DNA of 6,787 nt, taken from contig JANMKB010000119.1 in NCBI GenBank assembly GCA_031371805.1, forward strand, positions 1 through 6,787. Direction: 5' to 3'. The translations under genes and the position numbers were made by a program. Positions 1 to 6,212 of the stretch are shown here, in pieces. How positions within the stretch are numbered: position 1 is the stretch's first letter; the number at the start of each line of letters is the position of its first letter. Below the pieces are notes generated by a model. That model did not search any database, had not been told where the DNA came from, and worked only from the letters and a program-made list of their open reading frames with translations. The stretch is from JAFDVL01 sp031371805. GTDB lineage: Bacteria > Acidobacteriota > Blastocatellia > RBC074.

Positions 1-282
1 TCAATTTTAACCGCCATTGATAACGGCACGACAATTCAAGTGCAGTCCAACAACGGACTATCAGTAAATATCGCTAAAACTGGAACGGCTTTGGTTAACT
101 CGATGTCATTTCCAGGTAGCAGCGAAAGATTATCAACAAGCAGTAAACCATATTTACAGCTTGAAAATAAAACACGTACCGTGGTGACAGGTGGCATATA
201 TGAGTCATTTCCCAGCGGCATGAATATTGCAGTTGATAACCCACAAGTATTTACGGCGGCGCAACAAGTCAAATTTGAGTGA
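1..282 (+). CDS. N-terminal-side fragment of the interrupted PcRGLX/YetA-like gene (partial, ends at premature TGA)
   Basis: The frame is open from the first base of the window, so the 93 residues seen are the end of a longer N-terminal piece; an ATG at position 40 would not normally be the start. The protein is rich in Thr, Ser, Asn and Val with alternating beta-strand-like stretches (TTIQVQSNNGLSVNI, RTVVTGGIYESF) and no membrane segment. It would correspond to the early beta-barrel part of the family. It ends at TGA 280-282, after which the same frame continues without another stop for 691 codons. On its own it should not fold into a working enzyme. Confidence 0.55.
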   Translation, partial: SILTAIDNGTTIQVQSNNGLSVNIAKTGTALVNSMSFPGSSERLSTSSKPYLQLENKTRTVVTGGIYESFPSGMNIAVDNPQVFTAAQQVKFE

Positions 283-441
283 CAGTCAACGATCTCATCA
301 CTTAGCTGGTCCCCTGATGCAATTGCTCCAAATCGCCGATTCGTTATTGGCACCAACCATCCACCAGATATAGCCCCATATTCTTCGGCGATTTCAACAA
401 AAAGGCAATTTATTGTTAATAGAGGAACACCGAGTGAAACA

Positions 442-2358
442 GTGATTATTGCGGATTACTCAGTGATTGGAAGCAGTGGTAACGGGGAAATTTACCTCCC
501 TGTTTTAGTTTCTCCAAACTTAAATAATATCCATGTAGGCGACCCTATTGAAGACTATGATGCAATTCTTATTAGAAACTTAACGATACAATCAATTTCA
601 GGAAAAATATTAAATTTTCCCACCCCTTTTAACAAAACAAGGGTGCCAGGGGATCAAATTGATCCCGTTACGGGCATAACTACTAAGGCAGTTAAGTTTC
701 AAGCACAAGCGACAGATACCATTATCCTTCCGCAGCGTAAAAACAATCGCCGTGTAGTGGTTAGGCAGTCCGGCTATTTCGTTGATAATGGAATTAGGTA
801 TTTGGATAATGTAGAAGCAAAAGTGTATTACTATTTTTACGCCAACTCCCCTGTCGTTAGGATTAGAGTCTGGTTTGCCAACCGAACTGATAACACGGCG
901 ATTGAGCCTTCACAGCAAGACATTGTTTCTATGAAATTTGTTGTGCCAACCGCTGCTAACACAGGCACTGGCACGCAGAGCGTGCTTACCTTTGCTGAAG
1001 CAAAATCCAACTACCTTTTAGGTCTCACAAATCCTTTCAGTGTACAAAACCTAAATAGTGCAATGATTCAAGCGGGCGATCTGAAGCTGGTCGTGCCTGA
1101 ATTCGCTGCTAAGTTTCCAAAGAGACTAGTCGGAGACGCCTCCGGGTTAACTTTTGAAATTCTCCCCAATACCGGATCAGTACATTCGCTGTATAAATCG
1201 CATGCAAACGCAGATGATTTATACCTTGATGTTAATGCCGATCAGTACATGCCCCTCACCACTGACGCGCAGGTGAATCTTGATCCTGCCTATGTCATTG
1301 CGACAAAAGCTATCAGGCCAATGCTTCCTTCCAAGCGTTCATATACTTCCACACAATTCACCAATGTTGGAAGCGTCACGGCGGCTGAAATGGCAGAAGC
1401 TGCGAACAGATGGCAAAAGATGATGGACGTGAGTTTTGATGAATCAGCTCTTACATTACCAGTTGACGGTACTACTAACGGAACATCTGGAATCGGCACA
1501 CCTGGCTATGTCAATGCCCTACAATACAGAGTGATTGATAATAGTGGTAATACACACTCAGATTTAGGCTGGCAAATTTACGGAAACATTGGTTGGGCCG
1601 ATGGTTATAGCTACAACCATTACGACCTGGGGTTTCACTCGTTAGTTGGATTTCTTAGGACAAATAACCCAAATGGTTTTCGCTTAGGAAATGAAACATC
1701 TCGTTATATGGCAACTTACGGAATGTTTCAGTCGAAAAATACTGCAAGTAGTGTTTACAATCAATATGTAATTAACCATCATGAAACTTCTTTATTGAGT
1801 ACACGTGCAATCGCTAAACCTAGCCATACTTGGAGCGAGGGATTGTGGCTGCAATGGGCTTTAACAGGAGACGATATTGTTTACGACGCATGCCTTGCAC
1901 ACAGAGATGCTGCCATGCAATATCCACAAAACTATGACTTCCTTACCACTAATGAAGGGCGTGTGGTTGGTTGGACAATTTTGGAGGCTGTAACTGCTTA
2001 TAGATACTTAGGTGACTCTGCGCTTCTTGCTAAAGCGGGGTCATATCTAGATTGGGTGATAGCTAAAGAGCAGTCTCAAGCTGGTGGAGGGACAGGAGTA
2101 TATGTTGAACCGCCCTACGATACGTGGGTGGAGCACTATACTCAGCCCTTTGTTTGGGCAGGTTATATGATGGTGGGTGTCATTGAATATTTTGACGAAA
2201 TAAATACTCAAACTGCAAATTATCAATCCACAAAAGATTTTATTATTCGTGTCGGAAAATGGATAAGAACAGGGAACGCAAACCTTACTACCCCAGGCGC
2301 GGCGGCAGTATTACAAAACGGCACGACATCTGCTGGCCTATATACTCCGCTTGGCTAA
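442..2358 (+). CDS. Central fragment of the interrupted PcRGLX/YetA-like gene (frame open from 283)
   Basis: This is the longest uninterrupted piece, up to 638 residues if translation restarts at GTG 442; the frame is open from 283 and holds no ATG between 283 and 442. An AGAGGA sits about 16 nt before the GTG, too far for a good ribosome site, so independent expression is doubtful. Counting from GTG 442: beta-rich region at 1-290, with RRVVVRQSG at 103-111 and YFYANSPVVRIRVWF at 131-145; a KFPKRL...FEILP segment at 224-242; a linker; then helical toroid-like repeats from about 375, with PSHTWSEGLWLQWALTGDD at 460-478 and NEGRVVGWTILEAVTAY at 504-520. The HTWSEGL...LTGD pattern is typical of alpha/alpha-barrel lyases and glycosidases. 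The acidic and His residues at 447-448 and 462-466 are possible active-site residues, which is inference. It ends at TAA 2356-2358 inside what should be a continuing toroid. Confidence 0.6.
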   Translation: MIIADYSVIGSSGNGEIYLPVLVSPNLNNIHVGDPIEDYDAILIRNLTIQSISGKILNFPTPFNKTRVPGDQIDPVTGITTKAVKFQAQATDTIILPQRKNNRRVVVRQSGYFVDNGIRYLDNVEAKVYYYFYANSPVVRIRVWFANRTDNTAIEPSQQDIVSMKFVVPTAANTGTGTQSVLTFAEAKSNYLLGLTNPFSVQNLNSAMIQAGDLKLVVPEFAAKFPKRLVGDASGLTFEILPNTGSVHSLYKSHANADDLYLDVNADQYMPLTTDAQVNLDPAYVIATKAIRPMLPSKRSYTSTQFTNVGSVTAAEMAEAANRWQKMMDVSFDESALTLPVDGTTNGTSGIGTPGYVNALQYRVIDNSGNTHSDLGWQIYGNIGWADGYSYNHYDLGFHSLVGFLRTNNPNGFRLGNETSRYMATYGMFQSKNTASSVYNQYVINHHETSLLSTRAIAKPSHTWSEGLWLQWALTGDDIVYDACLAHRDAAMQYPQNYDFLTTNEGRVVGWTILEAVTAYRYLGDSALLAKAGSYLDWVIAKEQSQAGGGTGVYVEPPYDTWVEHYTQPFVWAGYMMVGVIEYFDEINTQTANYQSTKDFIIRVGKWIRTGNANLTTPGAAAVLQNGTTSAGLYTPLG

Positions 2359-2463
2359 CCTTTTTGGTGGAATAGAAGCGGAAGCGCCATTATCGAATCC
2401 ATCAACTATGTTGATCCAAATACTGGTCAGCGCTCTGGAATTGACACAGAACAACCGAGTGTT

Positions 2464-2712
2464 ATGGTTGGAACACTTCTTGTCGCAGCCCGGCTGAGCA
2501 ATGATCCTGACTTGAAGGCGCTGGGTTATCAATTGTTCAGAGACTGTGCTTTTTATAAAGACAGGTATTATTTTGATCCGATAACCTCCTCATTTAGACA
2601 TGGGATTTCCTTTAAATCACCACAATTTCAAGGAACAGGTGTAAAATCATACGGAGTTACGGCTTTCGGTGGTCTCCATGCTTTGGCTGAGATAGAAAGT
2701 ATTGTACCTTGA
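2464..2712 (+). CDS. C-terminal fragment of the interrupted PcRGLX/YetA-like gene (frame open from 2359)
   Basis: The frame resumes directly after TAA 2356-2358 and runs to TGA 2710-2712. The coding-like part begins at 2359 (PFWWNRSGSAIIESINYVDP), upstream of the first ATG at 2464. Residues such as VMVGTLLVAARLSNDPDLKALGYQLFRDCAF look like a toroid helix pair, followed by a strand-rich end (FKSPQFQGTGVKSYGVTAFGGLHALAEIESIVP). It completes the C-terminal domain of the same gene and is unlikely to be a separate protein; the ATG at 2464 has no convincing ribosome site. Confidence 0.5.
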   Translation: MVGTLLVAARLSNDPDLKALGYQLFRDCAFYKDRYYFDPITSSFRHGISFKSPQFQGTGVKSYGVTAFGGLHALAEIESIVP

Positions 2713-2774
2713 TTGTAAGTTTACAGGTTGCCTGCGTTCCAAACCTAAATACAATAGCAATTGTTTAAAAAATA

Positions 2775-2825
2775 AAACCGTGCATATAGATTGGGTAATA
2801 TTTAGCTGATCTATATGCACGGTTT
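2775..2825. terminator. Bidirectional hairpin terminator between convergent genes
   Basis: A perfect 17-bp inverted repeat, 2775-2791 against 2809-2825 (arm AAACCGTGCATATAGAT), encloses a 17-nt loop. The plus-strand transcript leaves the stem into ATTTTC. The minus-strand transcript leaves it into a longer T-rich run, the complement of AAAAAATA at 2767-2774. It lies 62 bp after the stop of the upstream gene and 36 bp after the stop of the convergent lactamase-like gene, so it can end transcription from both sides. The rest of 2713-2861 holds no gene that I can see. Confidence 0.75.
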
Positions 2826-2861
2826 ATTTTCAGGAGAGAGCTTTTGTAACGTGAGTTTGTT

Positions 2862-3782
2862 TTAAGAACCCAACCCATCAATCAGCAATAATGACAAGCG
2901 CGCCATTAATAATTGCCCGGCGTTGTCTACGCTCCAGTCAATGGTGGGCAGGTCGTCACAGGTAATTGCCATGGCGATACGTCCGCGTTTGGTATACAAA
3001 ATTCCGATGTCAGAACGGAGCGCATCCAACGCGCCGGGCTTCGTTGCGACTTCCGCTTCTTTCACCTTCCGTGCGATGCCGTCGTGATATTGCTGGCGTT
3101 TGAGAATGCCAATCATTTCTTTACCCACTTCCGGCGAAACGATTTCACCGCGTTCAATTTTTTCAAGTAGTTCCACCATTTCGTGCGGTGTGCTGACGCC
3201 AATCCCATAGCGGCTGGGGCTGCCATCGGGCTTTTTGTTCCAATCGGAATAAAATAATTTGCTTTCGCCGCCACCATTAATTTTGCGCAAACTGCGTGTG
3301 ACCTTGAAGCCAAATAATTCCAGTTTATCGTTTACCGCGTCAGTTGTGATGTGATCCAGTACCAAATTTGTCGCGGTGTTATCGCTGAGCATAATCATCA
3401 AATGCACCGCATCGCGCAGCGTTAACCGCAAGCCATCACCAAATTCCGACAAAATTCCTGCGCCGCCAACCTTCTTTTCTTTGGTCAGCACAAGTTCATC
3501 GTTCCACTTAAACTGTCCTTCTGCGACGAAGGTAAACGTCGCTGCCATAATCGGTACTTTGATCGTACTGGCAGTGCGCACCCAATCGTTTTCGTTCACG
3601 CCATACGACGCACCTGTATCAAGATTTTTTGCAAATAACGCGACTTTGCCTTTGAAATTTTTGATTTCTTTGCGGACTTTTTTGTCGAGCGATTTAGTAA
3701 CTTGCGCAGTTTGTGCTGAGGCTACCAGCGGCAGTAAAAATAGTAATAAAATCAGGGCACGAAATTGAGACGAAATTTTCAT
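2862..3782 (-). CDS. Secreted class-A-beta-lactamase-like serine hydrolase (beta-lactamase2 family)
   Basis: 306 residues from ATG 3782-3780. I prefer this start to the in-frame ATG at 3860 because it opens directly onto a signal peptide (about residues 1-23, hydrophobic LILLLFLLPLV, ASA before Q24), has GGAGAA 9 nt upstream and overlaps the previous stop as ATGA. Active-site motifs of the penicillin-binding fold are visible: SxxK as S72-T-I-K75, SDN at 133-135 and a KTG-box equivalent K248-P-G. Known: such enzymes acylate on the SxxK serine and hydrolyse beta-lactams or, in relatives, other esters or amides, in the periplasm. Odd: the KTG threonine is Pro, and no ExxLN omega-loop motif with the deacylating Glu is recognisable 30-45 residues after SDN; E173 in a GGGES loop is the nearest candidate. 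True beta-lactam hydrolysis is therefore uncertain. It is the second gene of an operon with the phosphatase and ends before a shared terminator. Confidence 0.85.
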   Translation of the reverse strand: MKISSQFRALILLLFLLPLVASAQTAQVTKSLDKKVRKEIKNFKGKVALFAKNLDTGASYGVNENDWVRTASTIKVPIMAATFTFVAEGQFKWNDELVLTKEKKVGGAGILSEFGDGLRLTLRDAVHLMIMLSDNTATNLVLDHITTDAVNDKLELFGFKVTRSLRKINGGGESKLFYSDWNKKPDGSPSRYGIGVSTPHEMVELLEKIERGEIVSPEVGKEMIGILKRQQYHDGIARKVKEAEVATKPGALDALRSDIGILYTKRGRIAMAITCDDLPTIDWSVDNAGQLLMARLSLLLIDGLGS

Positions 3783-3797
3783 AAGCCGAATTTCTCC
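3779..3797 (-). promoter_or_regulatory. Ribosome binding site and ATGA stop-start overlap for the lactamase-like gene
   Basis: On the minus strand GGAGAA (complement of 3792-3797) lies 9 nt before ATG 3782-3780, and that ATG shares bases with the TGA stop (3781-3779) of the phosphatase gene. The site lies within the last codons of the upstream gene, which points to translational coupling and fixes the lactamase start. Confidence 0.75.
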
Positions 3798-4789
3798 ATC
3801 AATTTTAAGAGGACAGCTTCGACCTCTGTCTGAATGGTTGGATTGGCGTAACCGATCCACGAAATGTCGGCGGTTGTGTTCATCGGAAAATCAATTTTAT
3901 TGCCGCGTCCGTTGGTGACGATGACACCCGCTTCCTGCGCAATTAACGCCGTGCATAAATCGTAAGGGTGACACGAATGACCTGTTGGCTTACCTTCGCG
4001 TTCGAGTTTTTCATAAAGCACTGATCGGATGTCCGCGATCATCCGATCATGTCCCATCATCAATTCATAAAGTTGCCCGCCCGTAGACAAATATTGATCG
4101 TTGAAAAGCGCCGTCTTGTTCGTCGCCAAATCGCCAAACAATTCCAGCGCGAGATTTTCTTCGATACTCGCCAGTACATCTTTACCAATCGGGAAAAAAC
4201 TCGCCAGCATTGCAAACCCACCGCGAATGCTGGCTGCGCGGGAAGGTTTGGGACGAAAGCCCACGCGTGTGCCAGATTTTAAATCTACAGTTTCGCCAAA
4301 CGCGCCTTGTCCGCGAATCGCCCAGAGCGTATCCGCTACGGCGGCGCGTGTCGTCGGCAATTCGACTTGCACAGCTAATTCAATGTCTGCCAACGTAGTC
4401 GCTTCGCCACGATTTTCTGCTACACCAATCAAAATCCACGCGCTGCGTTTGTTGTACATAATCGGGCGCGTACCATCAATCGGGTCAATAATGATGCGCA
4501 ATTCACATTCGTCGAGCGGCTTGTCGGCAGGGAACGCGAGCGGTTGCTCGTCGTTGACGCCTTCGCAAACAAGCGCAAATGAAATCAGCGGCTCTAACTC
4601 TTCGCGCAGGGCAGGCAACAAGACTTCTTCAACCGAGCGATCAATTTCATAAATCGTGTCGGCGGCAGAATGAAACGCGACGGCGGATAAAGCTTCGGCG
4701 GATTGTTTGCGTAATTCGGCTAAAACATGTTCCTGAACACGTTCACCCACGCGAATCAGGCGGGATTGAATTTCGTGGTAATTTTTCAT
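3779..4789 (-). CDS. Inositol monophosphatase superfamily protein (FIG fold metal-dependent phosphatase)
   Basis: 336 residues, cytoplasmic, no signal or membrane segment. Known: the family hydrolyses phosphate monoesters (inositol phosphates, fructose-1,6-bisphosphate, PAP and others) with Mg2+ held by acidic residues. Seen: the signature metal motif D102-P-I-D105-G-T107 after a hydrophobic strand (LRIII), a later HPYDLCTALIAQEAGV segment at 274-289 matching the family's second WDxxAG-type motif with D277 as the metal or substrate ligand, and an upstream acidic pair near E76 (VCEGVNDE) in place of the usual GEE. An early D50-R-S-V-E segment matches the conserved D/E of the N-terminal helices. 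At 336 residues it is longer than the usual 260-280, with about 45 extra residues between the two metal motifs, so the substrate cannot be read from sequence. It is the first gene of a two-gene operon coupled to the lactamase-like gene. The start is ATG 4789-4787; no good ribosome site precedes it. Confidence 0.82.
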   Translation of the reverse strand: MKNYHEIQSRLIRVGERVQEHVLAELRKQSAEALSAVAFHSAADTIYEIDRSVEEVLLPALREELEPLISFALVCEGVNDEQPLAFPADKPLDECELRIIIDPIDGTRPIMYNKRSAWILIGVAENRGEATTLADIELAVQVELPTTRAAVADTLWAIRGQGAFGETVDLKSGTRVGFRPKPSRAASIRGGFAMLASFFPIGKDVLASIEENLALELFGDLATNKTALFNDQYLSTGGQLYELMMGHDRMIADIRSVLYEKLEREGKPTGHSCHPYDLCTALIAQEAGVIVTNGRGNKIDFPMNTTADISWIGYANPTIQTEVEAVLLKLMEKFGL

Positions 4790-4794
4790 GCTGC

Positions 4795-4809
4795 CAGGTA
4801 ATTTACCTG
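4795..4809. promoter_or_regulatory. Palindrome CAGGTAA-T-TTACCTG, possible operator over the minus-strand -10 element
   Basis: Seven-base arms (4795-4801 and 4803-4809) are perfect complements around one T. The site covers the candidate -10 of the phosphatase promoter and lies 6 bp upstream of its start codon. A protein bound here would block that promoter. The arms share GTAA...TTAC with the palindrome at 4860-4875. Confidence 0.35.
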
Positions 4810-4827
4810 AGATCAGTTTACTGTCAA
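4800..4827 (-). promoter_or_regulatory. Candidate sigma-70-type promoter for the phosphatase-lactamase operon
   Basis: On the minus strand, TTGACA (complement of 4822-4827) is followed after 16 nt by TAAATT (complement of 4800-4805), a 4-of-6 match to TATAAT. Transcription would begin only about 3-5 nt before the phosphatase ATG, giving an almost leaderless mRNA, which agrees with the absence of a Shine-Dalgarno sequence there. It is supported only by consensus match. Confidence 0.4.
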
Positions 4828-4859
4828 CTCAGGGTGCTTGCGGATGAAGGACAGGTATG

Positions 4860-4875
4860 GTAAGTAATTACTTAC
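4860..4875. promoter_or_regulatory. 16-bp perfect palindrome GTAAGTAATTACTTAC, likely repressor operator of the efflux operon
   Basis: The sequence equals its own reverse complement over 16 bases and is followed by a further TTAC, giving repeated ACTTACTTAC. It lies 24 nt upstream of the HlyD-type start codon, where an operator over the promoter or early leader is expected. Known: HlyD/ABC efflux operons of the YbhG-YbhFSR kind are often controlled by TetR-family repressors binding A+T-rich palindromes. No regulator gene is in the window, so the identity of the binder is inference. A convincing plus-strand -35/-10 pair is not visible; TTGCGG at 4838-4843 with TAAGTA at 4861-4866 is the best, weak, option. 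Confidence 0.5.
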
Positions 4876-4887
4876 TTACAAAAGCTT

Positions 4888-4894
4888 GAGAGAG
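4888..4894 (+). promoter_or_regulatory. Ribosome binding site of the HlyD-type gene
   Basis: A purine run GAGAGAG ends 5 nt before ATG 4900, which supports this start for the membrane fusion protein; the next residues form the membrane anchor. Confidence 0.55.
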
Positions 4895-4899
4895 AACTT

Positions 4900-6063
4900 A
4901 TGCCGAAACCGTTACGAATTTTATTGGTCCTGCTGGTGCTGGGTGGGGTGGGGTATTTCGTTTGGAACAAATATTTCCGCGTCAAAATTGATCCCAACAA
5001 AATCGAAGTCGCCGGACGCATCGAAGGCGATGATTCGACGATTGCCTCCAAAGTTCCTGGACGCATCAAAGAAATCAAAGTCCGCGAAGGCGATAAAATT
5101 AAAGCTGGTGATGTGATTGCTTTGCTCGACGATGATCAGATTCGGGCGCGTGAACAACAGGCAAAATTTGCCGTCGAGCAGGCGCAGTCTCGTATGCAGC
5201 GTACGCAGCAACAGATCGCAATTTTCAACGAACAGATCAAAGGTAGTCAGCTTGGCGAGCAGCAGTCAAAAGTTGATGCCGAAGGTCGTGTGCGTCAGGC
5301 TGAGGCACAGGTCGCATCCGCCGAAGCTGCGCTCGCACAGGCTGAGGCTTCCTTCAAATTCGCCAAATGGGACGAAGAGAAATATGCCGAACTCAGAGAA
5401 ACAGGCGATGTTCCTGAACGACAAATGCAGCAGGCGAAGACTACGGTTGCGGCGCAATCGGAAGTGGTCAGAGCCGCGAAAAAACAGGTTGAGGCGGCGC
5501 GTGGTGGCTTGAATGCAGCACAGGCAACGCTAAAAAATCCAGTCATTCGCGCTTCGCAAACTTCGACGATTCGTCAACAAATTCTTCAGGCAAATTCTGA
5601 CATTGAAGGCGCACAGTCCGATGTCGCACGCGCCAAAGCGCAGCTTGAAGAAGCACAGGCCAATCGCAAAGATTTACAAATCATTGCGCCGTTCGATGGC
5701 ACAGTCCAAACCCGCGCCGTTGAACCCGGCGAAGTGATTGGAGCGGGAACTGCGATTATCACATTGATTGATTTAGGTTCTTTGTATTTGCGCGGCTTCA
5801 TCCCCGATTTGAAAATCGGAAATGTGAAGGTTGGTCAGAAAGCAAAAGTCTGGATTGATTCATCAGAGCCGGGAACAAAAAAGAGAATTGAATTGGAAGC
5901 TGAAGTCATTCGCATTGATCCGCAAGCTTCATTTACGCCTGAAAATACTTACTTTCGTGATGATCGTGTGAAGCAGGTTTTCGGTGTAAAACTCAAGCTG
6001 AAAGGCAACCTGAGCAGTGCGAAACCGGGAATGCCTGCGGACGGCGAAGTGATGGTCAATTAA
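4900..6063 (+). CDS. HlyD/YbhG-type membrane fusion (periplasmic adaptor) protein of an ABC exporter
   Basis: 387 residues. Role: links an inner-membrane ABC-2 exporter to the periplasm or an outer-membrane channel, as in YbhG/EmrA/HlyD adaptors. Seen: a short basic start, one membrane segment at about 7-22 (ILLVLLVLGGVGYFVW), then the first lipoyl half-domain at 36-76 (EVAGRIEGDD...SKVPGRIKEIKVREGDKIKAGDVIALL), a long Ala/Gln/Glu-rich alpha-hairpin coiled coil at about 80-256 (repeats such as AEAQVASAEAALAQAEA), the second lipoyl half at 258-290 (IIAPFDGTVQTRAVEPGEVI), and a beta-barrel end with SLYLRGFIPD at 294-303 and the family's closing PGMPADGEV at 376-384. No lipobox Cys, so it is anchored by the N-terminal helix. 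It is the first gene of a plus-strand operon; the ABC ATPase follows 85 nt later. It is longer than E. coli YbhG (about 330 residues), mainly through the coiled coil. Confidence 0.92.
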   Translation: MPKPLRILLVLLVLGGVGYFVWNKYFRVKIDPNKIEVAGRIEGDDSTIASKVPGRIKEIKVREGDKIKAGDVIALLDDDQIRAREQQAKFAVEQAQSRMQRTQQQIAIFNEQIKGSQLGEQQSKVDAEGRVRQAEAQVASAEAALAQAEASFKFAKWDEEKYAELRETGDVPERQMQQAKTTVAAQSEVVRAAKKQVEAARGGLNAAQATLKNPVIRASQTSTIRQQILQANSDIEGAQSDVARAKAQLEEAQANRKDLQIIAPFDGTVQTRAVEPGEVIGAGTAIITLIDLGSLYLRGFIPDLKIGNVKVGQKAKVWIDSSEPGTKKRIELEAEVIRIDPQASFTPENTYFRDDRVKQVFGVKLKLKGNLSSAKPGMPADGEVMVN

Positions 6064-6123
6064 GTTTCGAGTTTGAGTTTCGGGTTTCGAGGAGAAAGGG
6101 TTTCGCGTTTCGGGTTTCGAGGA
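6064..6123 (+). repeat. GTTTCGN heptamer repeat array in the HlyD-ABC gap
   Basis: Directly after the HlyD stop codon the sequence is built of a heptamer GTTTCG plus A, G or C: units at 6064, 6077, 6084, 6100, 6107 and 6114, with a shortened GTTTGA at 6071 and a GGAGAAAGG spacer at 6091-6099. The 17-nt block 6077-6093 recurs exactly at 6107-6123, a 30-nt period. Such short tandem heptamers resemble the STRR-type repeats known in cyanobacteria, though the sequence differs. It starts at the base after the TAA of the upstream gene. Confidence 0.8.
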
Positions 6124-6212
6124 ATAAGTAATAACTATCTTCATTGAAATGAAAAATTCGAATATTAAAAAAGAAATGCAAAACCAAATCCTCGAAACGC
6201 GAAACGCGAAAC
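6100..6212 (+). promoter_or_regulatory. Potential long hairpin enclosing the ABC start codon
   Basis: 6100-6123 can pair with 6189-6212 over 24 positions with one G-G mismatch (6113 with 6199), leaving a 65-nt A+T-rich loop that holds ATG 6149 and ATG 6176. The earlier copy 6077-6093 can instead pair with 6189-6205, so two mutually exclusive stems are possible. The GAGGA at 6119-6123 would be buried in the stem. It could modulate translation of the ABC gene relative to the HlyD gene; the pairing is seen, the function is inference. Confidence 0.4.

Larger units (their letters stand above)
1..2712 (+). pseudogene. PcRGLX/YetA-like (rhamnogalacturonan-lyase-type) large protein, interrupted by two in-frame stops, 5' end outside window
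   Basis: Seen: frame 1 is open from base 1 to the TGA at 2710-2712 except for TGA at 280-282 (codon 94) and TAA at 2356-2358 (codon 786). Coding-like protein continues directly across both stops (QQVKFE-stop-QSTISSLSWSP and GLYTPLG-stop-PFWWNRSGS) with no frame change, so these are nonsense substitutions in one gene. Family resemblance: beta-rich N-terminal part with RRVVVRQSG and a YFYANSPVVRIRVWF strand pair, a middle part with KFPKRLVGD...LTFEILP, then an alpha/alpha-toroid part with PSHTWSEGLWLQWALTGDD and a GRVVGW...AYRYLGD helix pair. This order matches the RIFT-barrel, middle and alpha/alpha-barrel domains of PcRGLX/YetA-like proteins, which act on pectin-type polysaccharides. At least 901 sense codons suits a nearly full-length member. 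Any signal peptide lies outside the window. Visibly A+T-richer than the genes after 2860. Family assignment is from motif memory, moderate; substrate unknown. Base-call error is the alternative to decay. Confidence 0.62.

Noticed and set aside
280..282. TGA as selenocysteine or a reassigned sense codon
   Set aside because: There is no conserved Cys-type active site around it, a TAA interrupts the same gene, and TGA ends the phosphatase gene with an ATGA overlap.
2723..2745. Weak inverted repeat AGGTT...AACCT after the broken gene
   Set aside because: Arms of only 5 bp with no poly-T tail; the 17-bp stem just downstream explains termination.
3783..3860. Longer lactamase start at ATG 3860
   Set aside because: It would add 26 charged residues before the signal peptide and overlap the phosphatase by 82 bp; ATG 3782 has a good ribosome site and an ATGA overlap.
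4101..4652. Plus-strand open frame of 183 codons
   Set aside because: It lies entirely antisense to the phosphatase, whose motifs are unmistakable, and is Ser/Arg-rich with no recognisable domain.
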